A DNA stretch of 64,000 bases, taken from assembly GCF_009299795.1 (NCBI RefSeq), contig NZ_VIGP01000001.1:744001-808000 (forward strand), in the 5' to 3' direction. The stretch comes from Brachybacterium subflavum. Lineage in GTDB: Bacteria > Actinomycetota > Actinomycetes > Actinomycetales > Dermabacteraceae. Of the stretch, positions 8,045 to 15,777 are shown in pieces. How positions within the stretch are numbered: position 1 is the stretch's first letter; every line of letters begins with the position of its first letter. A program made the translations under genes and the position numbers. The notes below the pieces were generated by a model, which saw only the letters and a list, made by a program, of their open reading frames with translations, was not told the origin of the DNA and searched no databases.

Positions 8045-8755
8045 TCATCCACGGCACCCCGCGGCCAGCACAGCGATCCCGGCCAGCGCCTCGGCGGCCA
8101 TAACGGTGTAGACGGCGATCCGCTCGGGGATGCCGTCGACGTCCGTGCCGGTCGTGGCCAGCAGATACACGAAGGCGAGGATCCCGAGCGCGCCCAGGGC
8201 GATGAGAGCTCCGCCGAGGCCGCGCGAACGTCGGTGGAGCAGGTGGGTCCCAGCGACGATCGCCGCGGCGTTCCCGGCTCCGATCGCCAGCAGTGCTCCG
8301 AGCCCGTGGAGGACGGCGGTGCCGTCGTCGACGGCGGCCTGGGACCCATGGAACAGCCCGACGAGGCTGATGCCGACCGCGTGGGCCAGCGCCAGGGCGA
8401 GGTATGCCCACCGCGGCCCGTTCCGCACGATCGCGGGCTGGATCAGGAGAGCCGTGATCAGGAACACGAGCCCGTGCAGGATGAACCCGGCGTTCATCAC
8501 GGCGTGCAGGGGCGAATCCACCATGCGGCCCTGGAACTCGGCGATGTCGGGGACGCCGAGGTCGCTGATGTAGTTGAAGGCGTAGCTGTAGGCCGGGTCC
8601 CGCCACGCGGAGGCGGCGATCGCCTCCGCTCCCACGTACATCGCGGCGTTCAGGATCAGCAGCACTGCACCGATCCGGTATCGGAGCCCGCTCAGGGGCG
8701 GGGTCACGGCACGGGCGGCGGACGTGTCGGCGGTGCCCGGGTCCCCCAAGCTCAT
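8045..8755 (-). CDS. DUF998 integral membrane protein
   Basis: The 236-residue protein has about six hydrophobic segments. It carries the DUF998 signature YSYAFNYISDLGVP after the first transmembrane helix and LHGLVFLITALL further on. The family has no established function but is common in actinobacteria. The ATG is taken at 8755 because it overlaps the upstream SDR stop as ATGA; a longer frame from 8800 would run deep into the SDR gene and adds nothing family-like. It is co-transcribed with the SDR and under the TetR operator at 9672-9742. Confidence 0.82.
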   Translation of the reverse strand: MSLGDPGTADTSAARAVTPPLSGLRYRIGAVLLILNAAMYVGAEAIAASAWRDPAYSYAFNYISDLGVPDIAEFQGRMVDSPLHAVMNAGFILHGLVFLITALLIQPAIVRNGPRWAYLALALAHAVGISLVGLFHGSQAAVDDGTAVLHGLGALLAIGAGNAAAIVAGTHLLHRRSRGLGGALIALGALGILAFVYLLATTGTDVDGIPERIAVYTVMAAEALAGIAVLAAGCRG

Positions 8756-9657
8756 GCAGAGGGGAGGCTGAGGCGGGTGAGGCGCTCGGCCTCGGACCAC
8801 AGACGAGCGGCAACGTCCGCGTCCTGCCCGCGCGTGGACACCTTGGCGGGGCCGGGCGGGCCGACGAGGTGGAGACGGGGGCCGTAGTAGCCGGCCTGGA
8901 CCACGTCCGGCTGGGTCGCGGCGTAGAGCATCGGAGCGGCCCCGGCCGCGGCCGAATGCTGCGGCGTGATCCGCCAGGCGATGCGGATCGCCAGTATCGG
9001 GGTGTCGCCGTACTGCTTGCCGTTCTCGAAGATGCTGGTGGAGGCGTTGCCGGGGTGTGCGCCCAGCGACAGCAGGTTCCAGCCCCGGCGCTCGGCGATG
9101 CGGGCGAGCTCGCGGCTGAGGAGCAGGTCGGCGAGCTTCGAGCGCCCGTAGGCGCCATTGGCGTCGTAGCTCTTCTCCCAGTTGAGGTCATCGAAGTCGA
9201 TGGGGGACTGGTTCCCGCTGGACATCGTGACCACGCGGGGTGCGTCGGCCTCGAGCAGCAGAGGGAGCAGCCGCAGCGTCAGGGCGAAGGGGCCGAGGAA
9301 GTTCGTGCCCAGCTGCATCTCGAACCCGTCCGACGTCTCGTAGCGCCGGGGGAGCATCATGACGCCGGCGTTGTTCAGCAGCAGATCGAGCGGCCGCCCC
9401 TCAGCGATCAGCTGCCCCGCGAACTCCTCCACGCTGGAGAGGTCTGCGAGGTCGAGGCGCCGGACCTCGACCCCGGCACTCGGATGCTGGGCGAGGATAT
9501 CGGCCCTCGCCTCTTCGCCCTTGGCGGGGGAGCGCACCGCCATGATCACGCGCGCGCCCGCTCCCGCCAGGCCCCGCGCCGCCTCCTTGCCGGTGCCGCT
9601 GTTCGCGCCCGTCACGACGGCGAGCTTCCCGTGCTGTTCCGGAACGTCGTAGGCCAC
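8752..9657 (-). CDS. Short-chain dehydrogenase (retinol dehydrogenase / protochlorophyllide reductase-like)
   Basis: The 301-residue SDR has the cofactor motif TGANSGTGKEAA at about residues 15-26, LLNNAGVM at about 88, the catalytic Ser in TMSSGNQ, and the catalytic tetrad YGRSK with HPGNASTS downstream. This matches the WW-oxidoreductase/retinol dehydrogenase type that reduces lipophilic carbonyls. A GTG start at 9657 is chosen because AAGGAGG stands 5 to 6 nt before it. It heads a three-gene operon and is divergent from a TetR gene with operator repeats in between. The inducing and reduced compounds are unknown. Confidence 0.88.
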   Translation of the reverse strand: MAYDVPEQHGKLAVVTGANSGTGKEAARGLAGAGARVIMAVRSPAKGEEARADILAQHPSAGVEVRRLDLADLSSVEEFAGQLIAEGRPLDLLLNNAGVMMLPRRYETSDGFEMQLGTNFLGPFALTLRLLPLLLEADAPRVVTMSSGNQSPIDFDDLNWEKSYDANGAYGRSKLADLLLSRELARIAERRGWNLLSLGAHPGNASTSIFENGKQYGDTPILAIRIAWRITPQHSAAAGAAPMLYAATQPDVVQAGYYGPRLHLVGPPGPAKVSTRGQDADVAARLWSEAERLTRLSLPSA

Positions 9658-9671
9658 GGCGCCCTCCTTAA

Positions 9672-9747
9672 AGACTGGTGGTCTGTTCTTGGGTGCGAAA
9701 CTAACACACCGGTGGTCTGTAAACAACAGACGGGCGGTCTGTAGGAT
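9672..9747. promoter_or_regulatory. Triple TetR operator in the divergent SDR | TetR promoter
   Basis: Three related boxes lie in the 96 bp gap. AGAC, five bases, GTCT is at 9672-9684. CACCGGTG followed by GTCTGT is at 9707-9720. A perfect ACAGAC, five bases, GTCTGT is at 9726-9742. All share a GGTGGTCTGT or GGCGGTCTGT right half. TAGGAT at 9742-9747 sits 6 nt before the TetR ATG, so the best operator overlaps the core promoter of the regulator, implying autorepression. The first box sits next to the SDR ribosome-binding site. Confidence 0.7.
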
Positions 9748-9753
9748 GCGCGC

Positions 9754-10431
9754 ATGGACTTCCAGAGGGCGCGCAGCGAGGAGCAGCGAGAGCGCAGGCG
9801 GCGGGCCATCCTCGACACCGCGGCGTCGATGCTCGAAGAGATGCCCGTCGCGCAGCTCAGCCTCAACGAGCTCAGCCGACGGGTGGGACTCGCGAAATCC
9901 AACGTCCTGCGCTACTTCGAGTCCCGCGAGGCGATCCTGCTCGAGCTGCTCGACGCAGAGCTGCGGGCGTGGATCGAGGAGCTGCGCGGGAAGGTGGAGC
10001 CGGTGGCCGCGAGTGCGCGGGCGCGCGGCGATCAGATGGCGAGGGCGCTCGCGGAGACCATGGCCGAGCGGCCCGTGCTCTGCGATCTCATCGCGTCGCA
10101 GGCCGCCGTGCTCGAGCGCAACATCTCTCGCGACGTCGCGCTGCGCCACAAGCGCGCGACAGCCGCATCGGCCGGCGAACTCGTCGATGTCATCCGCGTG
10201 GTGCTGCCCGAGCTCAGCGACGACGAGGCCTACGGGGTGGTCGTCGTGACACTGCTGATGGCGAGCGCCGCCTGGCCCCATAGTCGGCCCTCGGACGCGC
10301 TCCAGGCGGCGTACGACGCCGATCCGGAGGTCGCCGCGAGCTATCTCGGATTCATCGACGTCGTCGCCTCGACCGTCGCTGTGCACATCGCGGGCACGAT
10401 TCTGCGCCGCGCGGCTGCGGGCGACGCCTGA
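9754..10431 (+). CDS. TetR family regulator divergent from SDR operon
   Basis: The 225-residue protein starts with a TetR DNA-binding domain (REQRERRRRAILDTAASML, then LNELSRRVGLAKSNVLRYFESREAI at about residues 32-56). Its C-terminal half resembles the TetR_C_17-like ligand domain, with RPVLCDLIASQAAVLERNIS and SAAWPHSRPSDAL. The second half is typical of actinobacterial TetR proteins paired with SDR genes. The transcript is probably leaderless (TAGGAT 6 nt upstream, no ribosome-binding site). It most likely represses itself and the SDR/DUF998 operon through the boxes at 9672-9742. Confidence 0.87.
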   Translation: MDFQRARSEEQRERRRRAILDTAASMLEEMPVAQLSLNELSRRVGLAKSNVLRYFESREAILLELLDAELRAWIEELRGKVEPVAASARARGDQMARALAETMAERPVLCDLIASQAAVLERNISRDVALRHKRATAASAGELVDVIRVVLPELSDDEAYGVVVVTLLMASAAWPHSRPSDALQAAYDADPEVAASYLGFIDVVASTVAVHIAGTILRRAAAGDA

Positions 10432-10574
10432 CCGCCCTCGTCCCGTCGCCGATGGTGGAGTGGCCCCCGGCGCTTCACCGGCGAGTTCCCTCGATACGCC
10501 GGTCGACGCCGGGTTTCGGGGTCTCCTTCACGGGTTCTCCTCGCTGAGCAGTCGCAGGGATTCTCCAGCGGCGA

Positions 10575-11021
10575 TCACGACAGCGCGGAGCCCGGTGCGG
10601 CCGATGACTCCCCAGCCCCTGTCGCAGCCCGTCGATCGCGCAGGATCACCGCGATGACGATACCCAGGCCGAGAAGCGCGACGATCGCGTTCGCCGTGGT
10701 GAGCCCGACGGCCTCGGCCGGAGTGGCGCCGTGGAGGTGCATCAGGTGGTAGAAGAAGTGCGGGACGGCGAACACCGAGTAGGCGAGCGCGGCAGGGATC
10801 GCGAAGTGCGCACTCGGACGCACCAGCGCGATGCCCAGCAGCAGTGCGATGCCCAGGGTGGCGCCGCCGAAGTCGCGGGCGTAGTGCTCGCTGAACGGCG
10901 GGGTGAGGTCGACGGTGGGGAAGTGACGGTAGAAGGCGGCCGGTACGAGCGCGTTCGATGCCCCGACGACGAGCTCGTCGAGGAACAGGATCGCCAGAGC
11001 CAGGCGGATCGCGATGTTCAC
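10575..11021 (-). CDS. Small integral membrane protein, unknown function
   Basis: The 148-residue protein has four predicted transmembrane segments: ALAILFLDELVVG, LGIALLLGIAL, FAIPAALAYSVFAVPHFFYH and ANAIVALLGLGIVIAVIL. It also has the polar loop FYRHFPTVDLTPPFSEHYARDFGG. The His-containing FFYHLMHLHGA is reminiscent of small DoxX-like or DUF4345-like proteins, but I cannot assign it. A plausible ribosome-binding site (GAGAGGA) precedes the ATG. It stands alone, divergent from the cupin gene at 11271. Confidence 0.65.
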   Translation of the reverse strand: MNIAIRLALAILFLDELVVGASNALVPAAFYRHFPTVDLTPPFSEHYARDFGGATLGIALLLGIALVRPSAHFAIPAALAYSVFAVPHFFYHLMHLHGATPAEAVGLTTANAIVALLGLGIVIAVILRDRRAATGAGESSAAPGSALS

Positions 11022-11270
11022 GGTGGAATCCTCTCGGTGCGGGGCGGGCCCGTGCGGTAGCCCGGGCGCCGCGGCACGATGCGCGGTCGGCCCTCATGAC
11101 CGCACAGCACGACGGGATGTGAGGGCGTGGAGCTGTACCGGCCGTGACGCCGACGCCCCGCGCCGGGCCGTGACGTCCCGCGGGATGTGCGCGGGCGCCG
11201 CCTCACACAGAAGGCCCGTGGTCGGTCGGATGGGCAGGGGACGGACCTCCCGTCCCGAGAGGAGTGCACC

Positions 11271-11669
11271 ATGAATGCATCCGCGCCCGACATCCGCCTG
11301 CTGGACCAGGCCCACGTCGCCGTCGGCGTCGGACCGGCCCACGTCATGACCGTCAGCATGACCCTGGAACCAGGATCGCCGGGCTCGCCTCCGCATCGTC
11401 ATTCCGGCCCCGTCTTCGGCTACCTCCTCGACGGCGAGCTCGACTTCGAGCTCGAGGGCGAGCCGGAGCGCATCATCCGCACCGGCGAGGCGTTCTGGGA
11501 GCCGGGAGGGGACCTGATCCATTACCAGGCGGCCAACCATCTGTCCAACGCTCCGACCACGTTTATCGCGGTGATGGTCTGCGCTCCCGGCGAGGAGATG
11601 ATGACCGTCGTGAGCGAGCAGGAACTCGCCGAGCGCGCGCATCTGCGCTACCCCCGCTCCGGGCGATGA
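11271..11669 (+). CDS. Cupin domain protein
   Basis: The 132-residue protein is a one-domain cupin. Motif 1 is PPHRHSGPVFGYLLDGELDFELEG at about residues 40-63 and motif 2 is GEAFWEPGGDLIHYQAAN at about 72-89. The metal ligands are the two His and Glu-type positions of these motifs. ATG at 11271 is preferred because GAGAGGAG lies at proper spacing; an upstream in-frame GTG is unsupported. It is monocistronic, followed by a strong hairpin. Such cupins are annotated as quercetin-dioxygenase-like, but the substrate here is unknown. Confidence 0.82.
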   Translation: MNASAPDIRLLDQAHVAVGVGPAHVMTVSMTLEPGSPGSPPHRHSGPVFGYLLDGELDFELEGEPERIIRTGEAFWEPGGDLIHYQAANHLSNAPTTFIAVMVCAPGEEMMTVVSEQELAERAHLRYPRSGR

Positions 11670-11675
11670 GACGAC

Positions 11676-11706
11676 GGCGGGGCCCGACGAGATGTCGGGC
11701 CCCGCC
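11676..11706. terminator. Bidirectional hairpin between cupin and epimerase genes
   Basis: A perfect inverted repeat has 13 bp arms (GGCGGGGCCCGAC and GTCGGGCCCCGCC) and a 5 nt loop. It begins 6 nt after the cupin stop and lies 28 nt past the stop of the convergent epimerase gene. It suits both transcripts as a terminator. Confidence 0.8.
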
Positions 11707-11734
11707 TGCCCGCGGACATCCGCCGGCCGTGTCG

Positions 11735-12559
11735 TCAGGGCCTGCGGAACGACTCCCGCCAGCTCGGATGGAGAGGTCGCCAACCGGCTGCGCGGGCCTT
11801 GGCGTTGGAGGCGCCCCGGCCCCTCGGGGCGCCGTCGGGCAGGGGTTGGACGGCGGGTGCCGGCGCACCGATGCCGGACGCGTAGACGGGCAGCCACGTC
11901 GTCGCCGCGGCGGGCTCGTCGTCGACGATGTTGAAGGTGCCGTCGGCCCAGTCGAGGGCCTGCACGGTCGCCGAGACGGCGTCCTCGACGTGCACGAACG
12001 AGGTGATCGCCTCCGTCGCGGGCACCATCCCGGCGCTCACGGCGCCGGCGACGCGCCCGCCGGGCGCGTACCACGTGGAGGGGCCGTAGAGCATCCCGTA
12101 TCGCAGCACGGTGGAGCGGGGCATCGTCGCCACCAGATCCTCCATCTGCGCGACGGCCGAGCCGGGGACGAGCGGGTCCTCCTCGACGGCGGGCGCCCCG
12201 CCCTCCGCGTAGGCCCAGGCGATGCTCTGCACGAGCATCCTCTCGACCCCGGCGGCGCGGGCGGCGGCGACGAGGTGCTCCGTGCCCTCCCGGCGAAGCC
12301 GGGCGTTGGCGTCGGTGTCGGCGTCGCCGAGGTCCGTGAGCTCGTGGAGGACAAGGTCGGGGGCGTCCTCCGCCACCACCTCCGTGAGCCGCTGGGCATC
12401 GTAGACGTCGACCACCACGCCCCGCGCGCCCAGCGCGCGGAGGGCCTCGAGGGTCGCCTCGCGGCGTGTGGTGGCGGTGACGGTGTGCCCCGCTTCGACG
12501 AGACGGGGGATGAGGCGGCGTCCGATCACTCCGGAGCCGCCGGCGAGGAAGATGCGCAT
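11735..12559 (-). CDS. NAD(P)-dependent epimerase/dehydratase family protein
   Basis: The 274-residue atypical SDR starts MRIFLAGGSGVIGRRLIPRL, with the Rossmann GGSGVIG at residues 7-13. It continues with LHELTDLGDAD, the partner segment VERMLVQSIAWAY and the late FVHVEDAVSATVQAL, as in actinobacterial NAD-dependent epimerase/dehydratase proteins. It has a weak ribosome-binding site (AGGA) and, unusually, a run of about eight 8 bp repeats in its leader (12573-12636). It follows another SDR gene in the same direction, beside an ECF41 sigma factor. Such epimerase-type genes are typical ECF41 partners. The substrate is unknown. Confidence 0.83.
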   Translation of the reverse strand: MRIFLAGGSGVIGRRLIPRLVEAGHTVTATTRREATLEALRALGARGVVVDVYDAQRLTEVVAEDAPDLVLHELTDLGDADTDANARLRREGTEHLVAAARAAGVERMLVQSIAWAYAEGGAPAVEEDPLVPGSAVAQMEDLVATMPRSTVLRYGMLYGPSTWYAPGGRVAGAVSAGMVPATEAITSFVHVEDAVSATVQALDWADGTFNIVDDEPAAATTWLPVYASGIGAPAPAVQPLPDGAPRGRGASNAKARAAGWRPLHPSWRESFRRP

Positions 12560-12572
12560 GATCGATCCTGCT

Positions 12573-12636
12573 TTCGTGGATTCGTGGATTCGTGGATTCG
12601 TGGATTCGTGGATTCGTGGATTCGTGGATTCGTGGG
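12573..12636. repeat. 8 bp tandem repeat, 7.9 copies, in the leader of the epimerase gene
   Basis: Seven exact copies of TTCGTGGA run from 12573 to 12628, followed by a final copy differing in its last base. The array starts 14 bp upstream of the epimerase ATG (read leftward) and ends 17 bp from the stop of the upstream SDR. Unit length is not a multiple of three and copies are identical, the form expected of a slippage-prone locus. It separates the ribosome-binding site from any upstream transcript or promoter, so copy number would alter leader length rather than the protein. Confidence 0.9.
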
Positions 12637-12652
12637 GGCTCTCCCGGTGCGG

Positions 12653-13399
12653 TCAGGCCGATCGGGAATCGAGCCAGGCGTCGAACGTCATCTCTCCGTG
12701 TCGCGTCCCTCGGGCGGGCAGGAGCGATCCGTCGCGCATGCCGCGCCCCCATGCCCCTGGCAGCGGGATCTGGAGGACGGGGCGACGCCGTCCGGACGCC
12801 GCGAGGAGCCGACGGACGAGGTCCGCCATGTTCTCCTCCCGTGGTCCCGCGAGATCCGGCACGAGCCCCTGCGGCTCGCCGGTCGCGATCGCGACGAGCT
12901 CGGAGGCGACCTCGCTCGTGGAGATCGGCTGGGAGCGCATCGTGGGGACCACCTGGAGAGGGCCCACCTTCCCGTGCCCGATGAGCTGCAGGGCGAAGTC
13001 GTGGAACTGGGTGGTCCGCAGCAGCGACCAGCCGCCGTCCCGGCTCGTCAGCAGGTCCTCCTGGGCAGCCTTCCCCGCGTAGTAGTTCGCGCGCACGCGT
13101 GCCGCCCCGATGATCGAGATCGCGACGTGGTGGGGCACGCCGGCCTCGCGCTCGGCGGCCAGCAGGTTCTCGGTGACGGCGGTGAAGAACTCGACAGAGG
13201 CGGAGGTCGAGGTGCTGCTGGTGGCGGAGGCGTCGATGACGGCAGACGCACCCCGCAGCGCATCGGCGAGTCCGACGCCCGTCACCAGGTCGGTCCCCGT
13301 GCTGCGACTGAGCGGCACCGGCTCGCACCCTGCCTCGTGCAGTGCCTGGATGACGTGGCGGCCGAGTGTCCCGGTCGCCCCTGCGACGACGATCTTCAT
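12653..13399 (-). CDS. NAD(P)H-binding SDR (NmrA/YwnB-like)
   Basis: The 248-residue protein begins MKIVVAGATGTLGRHVIQAL, with Rossmann motif GATGTLG at residues 7-13. It carries SAVIDASATSST, HHVAISIIGA and YYAGKAAQEDLL, like the NAD(P)-binding NmrA-like proteins of actinobacteria. ATG at 13399 is chosen for its GAGGAGG ribosome-binding site; a longer frame to 13486 lacks one and adds an Arg-rich, non-family stretch. It is probably co-transcribed with the epimerase gene downstream and lies divergent to the ECF41 sigma factor, in the position of an ECF41 target gene. Confidence 0.83.
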   Translation of the reverse strand: MKIVVAGATGTLGRHVIQALHEAGCEPVPLSRSTGTDLVTGVGLADALRGASAVIDASATSSTSTSASVEFFTAVTENLLAAEREAGVPHHVAISIIGAARVRANYYAGKAAQEDLLTSRDGGWSLLRTTQFHDFALQLIGHGKVGPLQVVPTMRSQPISTSEVASELVAIATGEPQGLVPDLAGPREENMADLVRRLLAASGRRRPVLQIPLPGAWGRGMRDGSLLPARGTRHGEMTFDAWLDSRSA

Positions 13400-13636
13400 C
13401 GGGTGCCTCCTCGCGTCGACGCGTCGGCCTCGGGCGCTCGCGGTTCCGGGCAGGCGCGCCCGCGTGCTGTGAAGGTCAGTGTCCATGTCATACCCTCACG
13501 ACCGTCCTGCAACCCAGAATGTGAGGCGAGCGCGCGCGGCAGATGCGGCGCGGCTCCCGTCCACGCGGGCCGAGCGCGTCCACCGGTGCTCACACAACGC
13601 TCTGCGGCCCGGTCCTGTCGACGAAGGGAGCATGCC

Positions 13637-14632
13637 ATGGAGCCGATCGAGGCGCACGAGGGCCCGGAGACGACGGGGCCCGGAACCGACGGGCCGGGGA
13701 GGGAGGGGCCCGGCATCACGGAGCCGGGGACGGACGCGCCGGGGGCGGAGGGTCCCGACGCCGAGGCGCTGGGGGAGAGGCGCCATCTGCTCTCCCTCGC
13801 GTTCCGGATGCTCGGCACGGTCGCCGAGGCCGAGGACGCCGTGCAGGAGACCTACATCCGCTGGTACCGGCTGCCGGAGGAGGAGCGTGCGGCCATCCGG
13901 GTGCCGCGGGCGTGGCTGACGCGGGCGGCCAGCCGCATCTGCCTCAACGTCCTGGGGTCGGCGAGGCGCCGCCACGAGAGCTACGTGGGCCCCTGGCTGC
14001 CCGAGCCCGTGCCCGCCCTCGCCTTCCCGACGGGCTCGACCAGGGCGGAGGATCCGCTGGACCGGGTGACCCTCGACGACTCGGTGAGCACGGCTCTGCT
14101 GGTGGTCCTGGAGGCGATGACTCCCGCCGAGCGGGTCGCGTTCGTGCTGCACGACGTGTTCGCCGTGCCCTTCCCCGAGGTCGCGGAGACCGTGGGACGC
14201 ACCCCCGCCGCGTGCCGTCAGCTTGCCGCCTCGGCCCGGCGAAGGGTCCAGGCGGATCGCGGCCGACGTGCGAGCCGCAGCGAGCACGACGACATCGTGC
14301 GGGCCTTCGCCGCCGCCGCGCGCAGCGGCGATCTCGCCGGGCTGGTGGCCGTGCTCGACCCCGACGTCGTGCTGCGCTCCGACGGCGGCGGCCGGGTGAC
14401 GGCTGCGCGCAGACCCGTGCTCGGACCTGATCGGGTCGCACGGTTCCTGTTCGGAGCGCTCACCAAGAACCCGGGGGCGACCGTTCTCGAGCAGAACACG
14501 CCCGACGGCCTCGGGTTCGCGCTCTGGGACGAGGCGCGGATCTTCGGCGTGGTCACGCTCGAGGTCGTCGACGGGGCCGTGAGCGAGGTCCGGCTGATGA
14601 TGAATCCCGAGAAGCTCACGCTCTGGAACTGA
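13637..14632 (+). CDS. sigJ: ECF41 family sigma factor with SnoaL-like C-terminal domain
   Basis: The 331-residue protein has sigma region 2 at about residues 46-110 (LLSLAFRMLGTVAEAEDAVQETYIRWYR), region 4 at about 150-205 (MTPAERVAFVLHDVFAVPFPEVAETVGRT) and a SnoaL-like extension from about 215. The ECF41 hallmarks are present: WLPEP at 120-124 between the sigma regions, DGGGR at 249-253, and NPEKL at 323-327 (usually NPDKL). In this family the C-terminal domain controls activity in place of an anti-sigma factor. The first 45 residues are an odd low-complexity stretch rich in Gly, Pro, Glu and Thr with repeating GPGTDxPG units. AGGGAG precedes the ATG. Neighbouring epimerase and SDR genes are the expected kind of ECF41 targets. 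The symbol follows mycobacterial SigJ by similarity. Confidence 0.88.
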   Translation: MEPIEAHEGPETTGPGTDGPGREGPGITEPGTDAPGAEGPDAEALGERRHLLSLAFRMLGTVAEAEDAVQETYIRWYRLPEEERAAIRVPRAWLTRAASRICLNVLGSARRRHESYVGPWLPEPVPALAFPTGSTRAEDPLDRVTLDDSVSTALLVVLEAMTPAERVAFVLHDVFAVPFPEVAETVGRTPAACRQLAASARRRVQADRGRRASRSEHDDIVRAFAAAARSGDLAGLVAVLDPDVVLRSDGGGRVTAARRPVLGPDRVARFLFGALTKNPGATVLEQNTPDGLGFALWDEARIFGVVTLEVVDGAVSEVRLMMNPEKLTLWN

Positions 14633-14766
14633 GCGCACTGCGCGCGTCGCCGATCAGGACGCCGCCGCGCCCTGCCCGACGTCGGCGGAGCCCCGAGCGG
14701 ACCCGGCCCCGAGCGGATACGAGTCTGGCGCTCCAGGGCCCTGGCGGACCCGGGACCCGGTCGTTC

Positions 14767-15621
14767 TCACGCGCCGAGGTCCTCCGCCAGCATGTCCGCG
14801 GGAGTGTGCGGCGCCCTGCCCAGCAGGCGCGTGAGCGTGGGGTCGGAGCCCGAGAAATGCCCCTCCCGGGTGGCCTGGAACATCGACAGGCTGAACCGTG
14901 CGGCTGCTTCCGGGACGCCGGCATCGACCTCGCCGGCGACCCAGTCCTCGTCGTCGACGACGATGCGCTGGACGGACTCGCCCGTGAGATCGGACGCCGC
15001 CGCGGCGAAGTCCGCGAGGGTCACGGGACGGTCCGGGACGAGGTCCACGACACCGTCGAAGCCCCCGTCGCTGAGGAGGATCGCCGCAGACGCCTCCGCG
15101 GCGTCGCGGCGGTCCACCCAGGCGAACGGGCCGTCGGCCGGCCGGGCGATGGTGCGCGTGGTGCGCCATGGTCCGAGCAGCTGGTCGAGATCGCCGTAGA
15201 AACCGTTGCGCAGCGAGGTCCAGGCGACACCGGACTCCGCGAGGTGCTGCTCCGTGGCGGCGTGGAGCGCCAGCGGCGGGTAGGGGGTGTCGAAGCCGGC
15301 GCCGAAGGCGCTCGTGTAGAGGATGCGGTGGGCGCCGGCCGCGACGGCCGCGTCGATGGCGCGGCGGTGCTGGGCGAGGACGTCGGCCGTCAGGTCGCTG
15401 GAGGAGACCAGGAGCACCTGGTCCGCTCCCTCGAACGAGTGCCGCAGGGCGTCGGGATCGTCGTAGGTCCCCTGGCGCACGCGCACCCCGCGGCGTTCGA
15501 GGTGGGACGCGCGCTCGGGGTCCCGCACGCTCACGCCGATCTGCTCGGCAGGGAGCCTCTCGAGGAGCCGTTCGACGGTGGTGCCGTTGAGGGTTCCTGT
15601 TGCTCCGGTCGCGATGATCAC
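14767..15621 (-). CDS. NmrA-like NAD(P)-binding SDR
   Basis: The 284-residue protein starts at GTG (VIIATGATGTLNGTTVERLLERL) with Rossmann motif GATGTLN and includes VLLVSSSDLTADVLAQHRRAIDAA, ILYTSAFGAGFDTPYPPLALHAATE and TSLRNGFYGD. This matches the NmrA / QOR2-like proteins that act as NAD(P)H-dependent quinone reductases or redox sensors. GTG is supported by AAGGA 8 nt upstream; an open frame continues to 15735 but crosses the operator region. It is transcribed divergently from a TetR gene with two 23 bp palindromes between them. It likely serves a drug or quinone detoxification role under that regulator; this is inference. Confidence 0.84.
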   Translation of the reverse strand: MIIATGATGTLNGTTVERLLERLPAEQIGVSVRDPERASHLERRGVRVRQGTYDDPDALRHSFEGADQVLLVSSSDLTADVLAQHRRAIDAAVAAGAHRILYTSAFGAGFDTPYPPLALHAATEQHLAESGVAWTSLRNGFYGDLDQLLGPWRTTRTIARPADGPFAWVDRRDAAEASAAILLSDGGFDGVVDLVPDRPVTLADFAAAASDLTGESVQRIVVDDEDWVAGEVDAGVPEAAARFSLSMFQATREGHFSGSDPTLTRLLGRAPHTPADMLAEDLGA

Positions 15622-15669
15622 GGCGGTCGTCCTTCCATCGGGGGTGAGCCCCTCTCGGCCGGAGGAGCC

Positions 15670-15738
15670 AAGTTGACCCGGGTGGTCAACTTCCTGTGGG
15701 GTACGATCCTCGACGAAGTTGACCACATAGGTCAAGTT
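15670..15738. promoter_or_regulatory. Pair of 23 bp TetR operators
   Basis: A perfect inverted repeat AAGTTGACC, CGGGT, GGTCAACTT covers 15670-15692. A second copy AAGTTGACC, ACATA, GGTCAAGTT, with one mismatch, covers 15716-15738. Their centres are 46 bp apart. The half-site contains TTGACC, which can double as a -35 element, so bound repressor would mask both divergent promoters. A tacgat box at 15702-15707 lies between the two. Confidence 0.8.
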
Positions 15739-15777
15739 CTTCCGGCATCAGGAGTGACGAAGGACGGGGGAGCCTGG

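Noticed and set aside
13470-13510. ECF41-type promoter (TGTCATA ... CGTC) near the sigma factor
   Set aside because: The two elements occur but only about 10 bp apart, much closer than the known spacing, and no match was found on the strand of the SDR gene.
11264-14632. 1122-codon open frame covering cupin, epimerase, SDR and sigma factor region
   Set aside because: Only its last third is real (the sigma factor, which starts at 13637 behind its own ribosome-binding site). The rest runs antisense or out of frame through established genes and through the 8 bp repeats.
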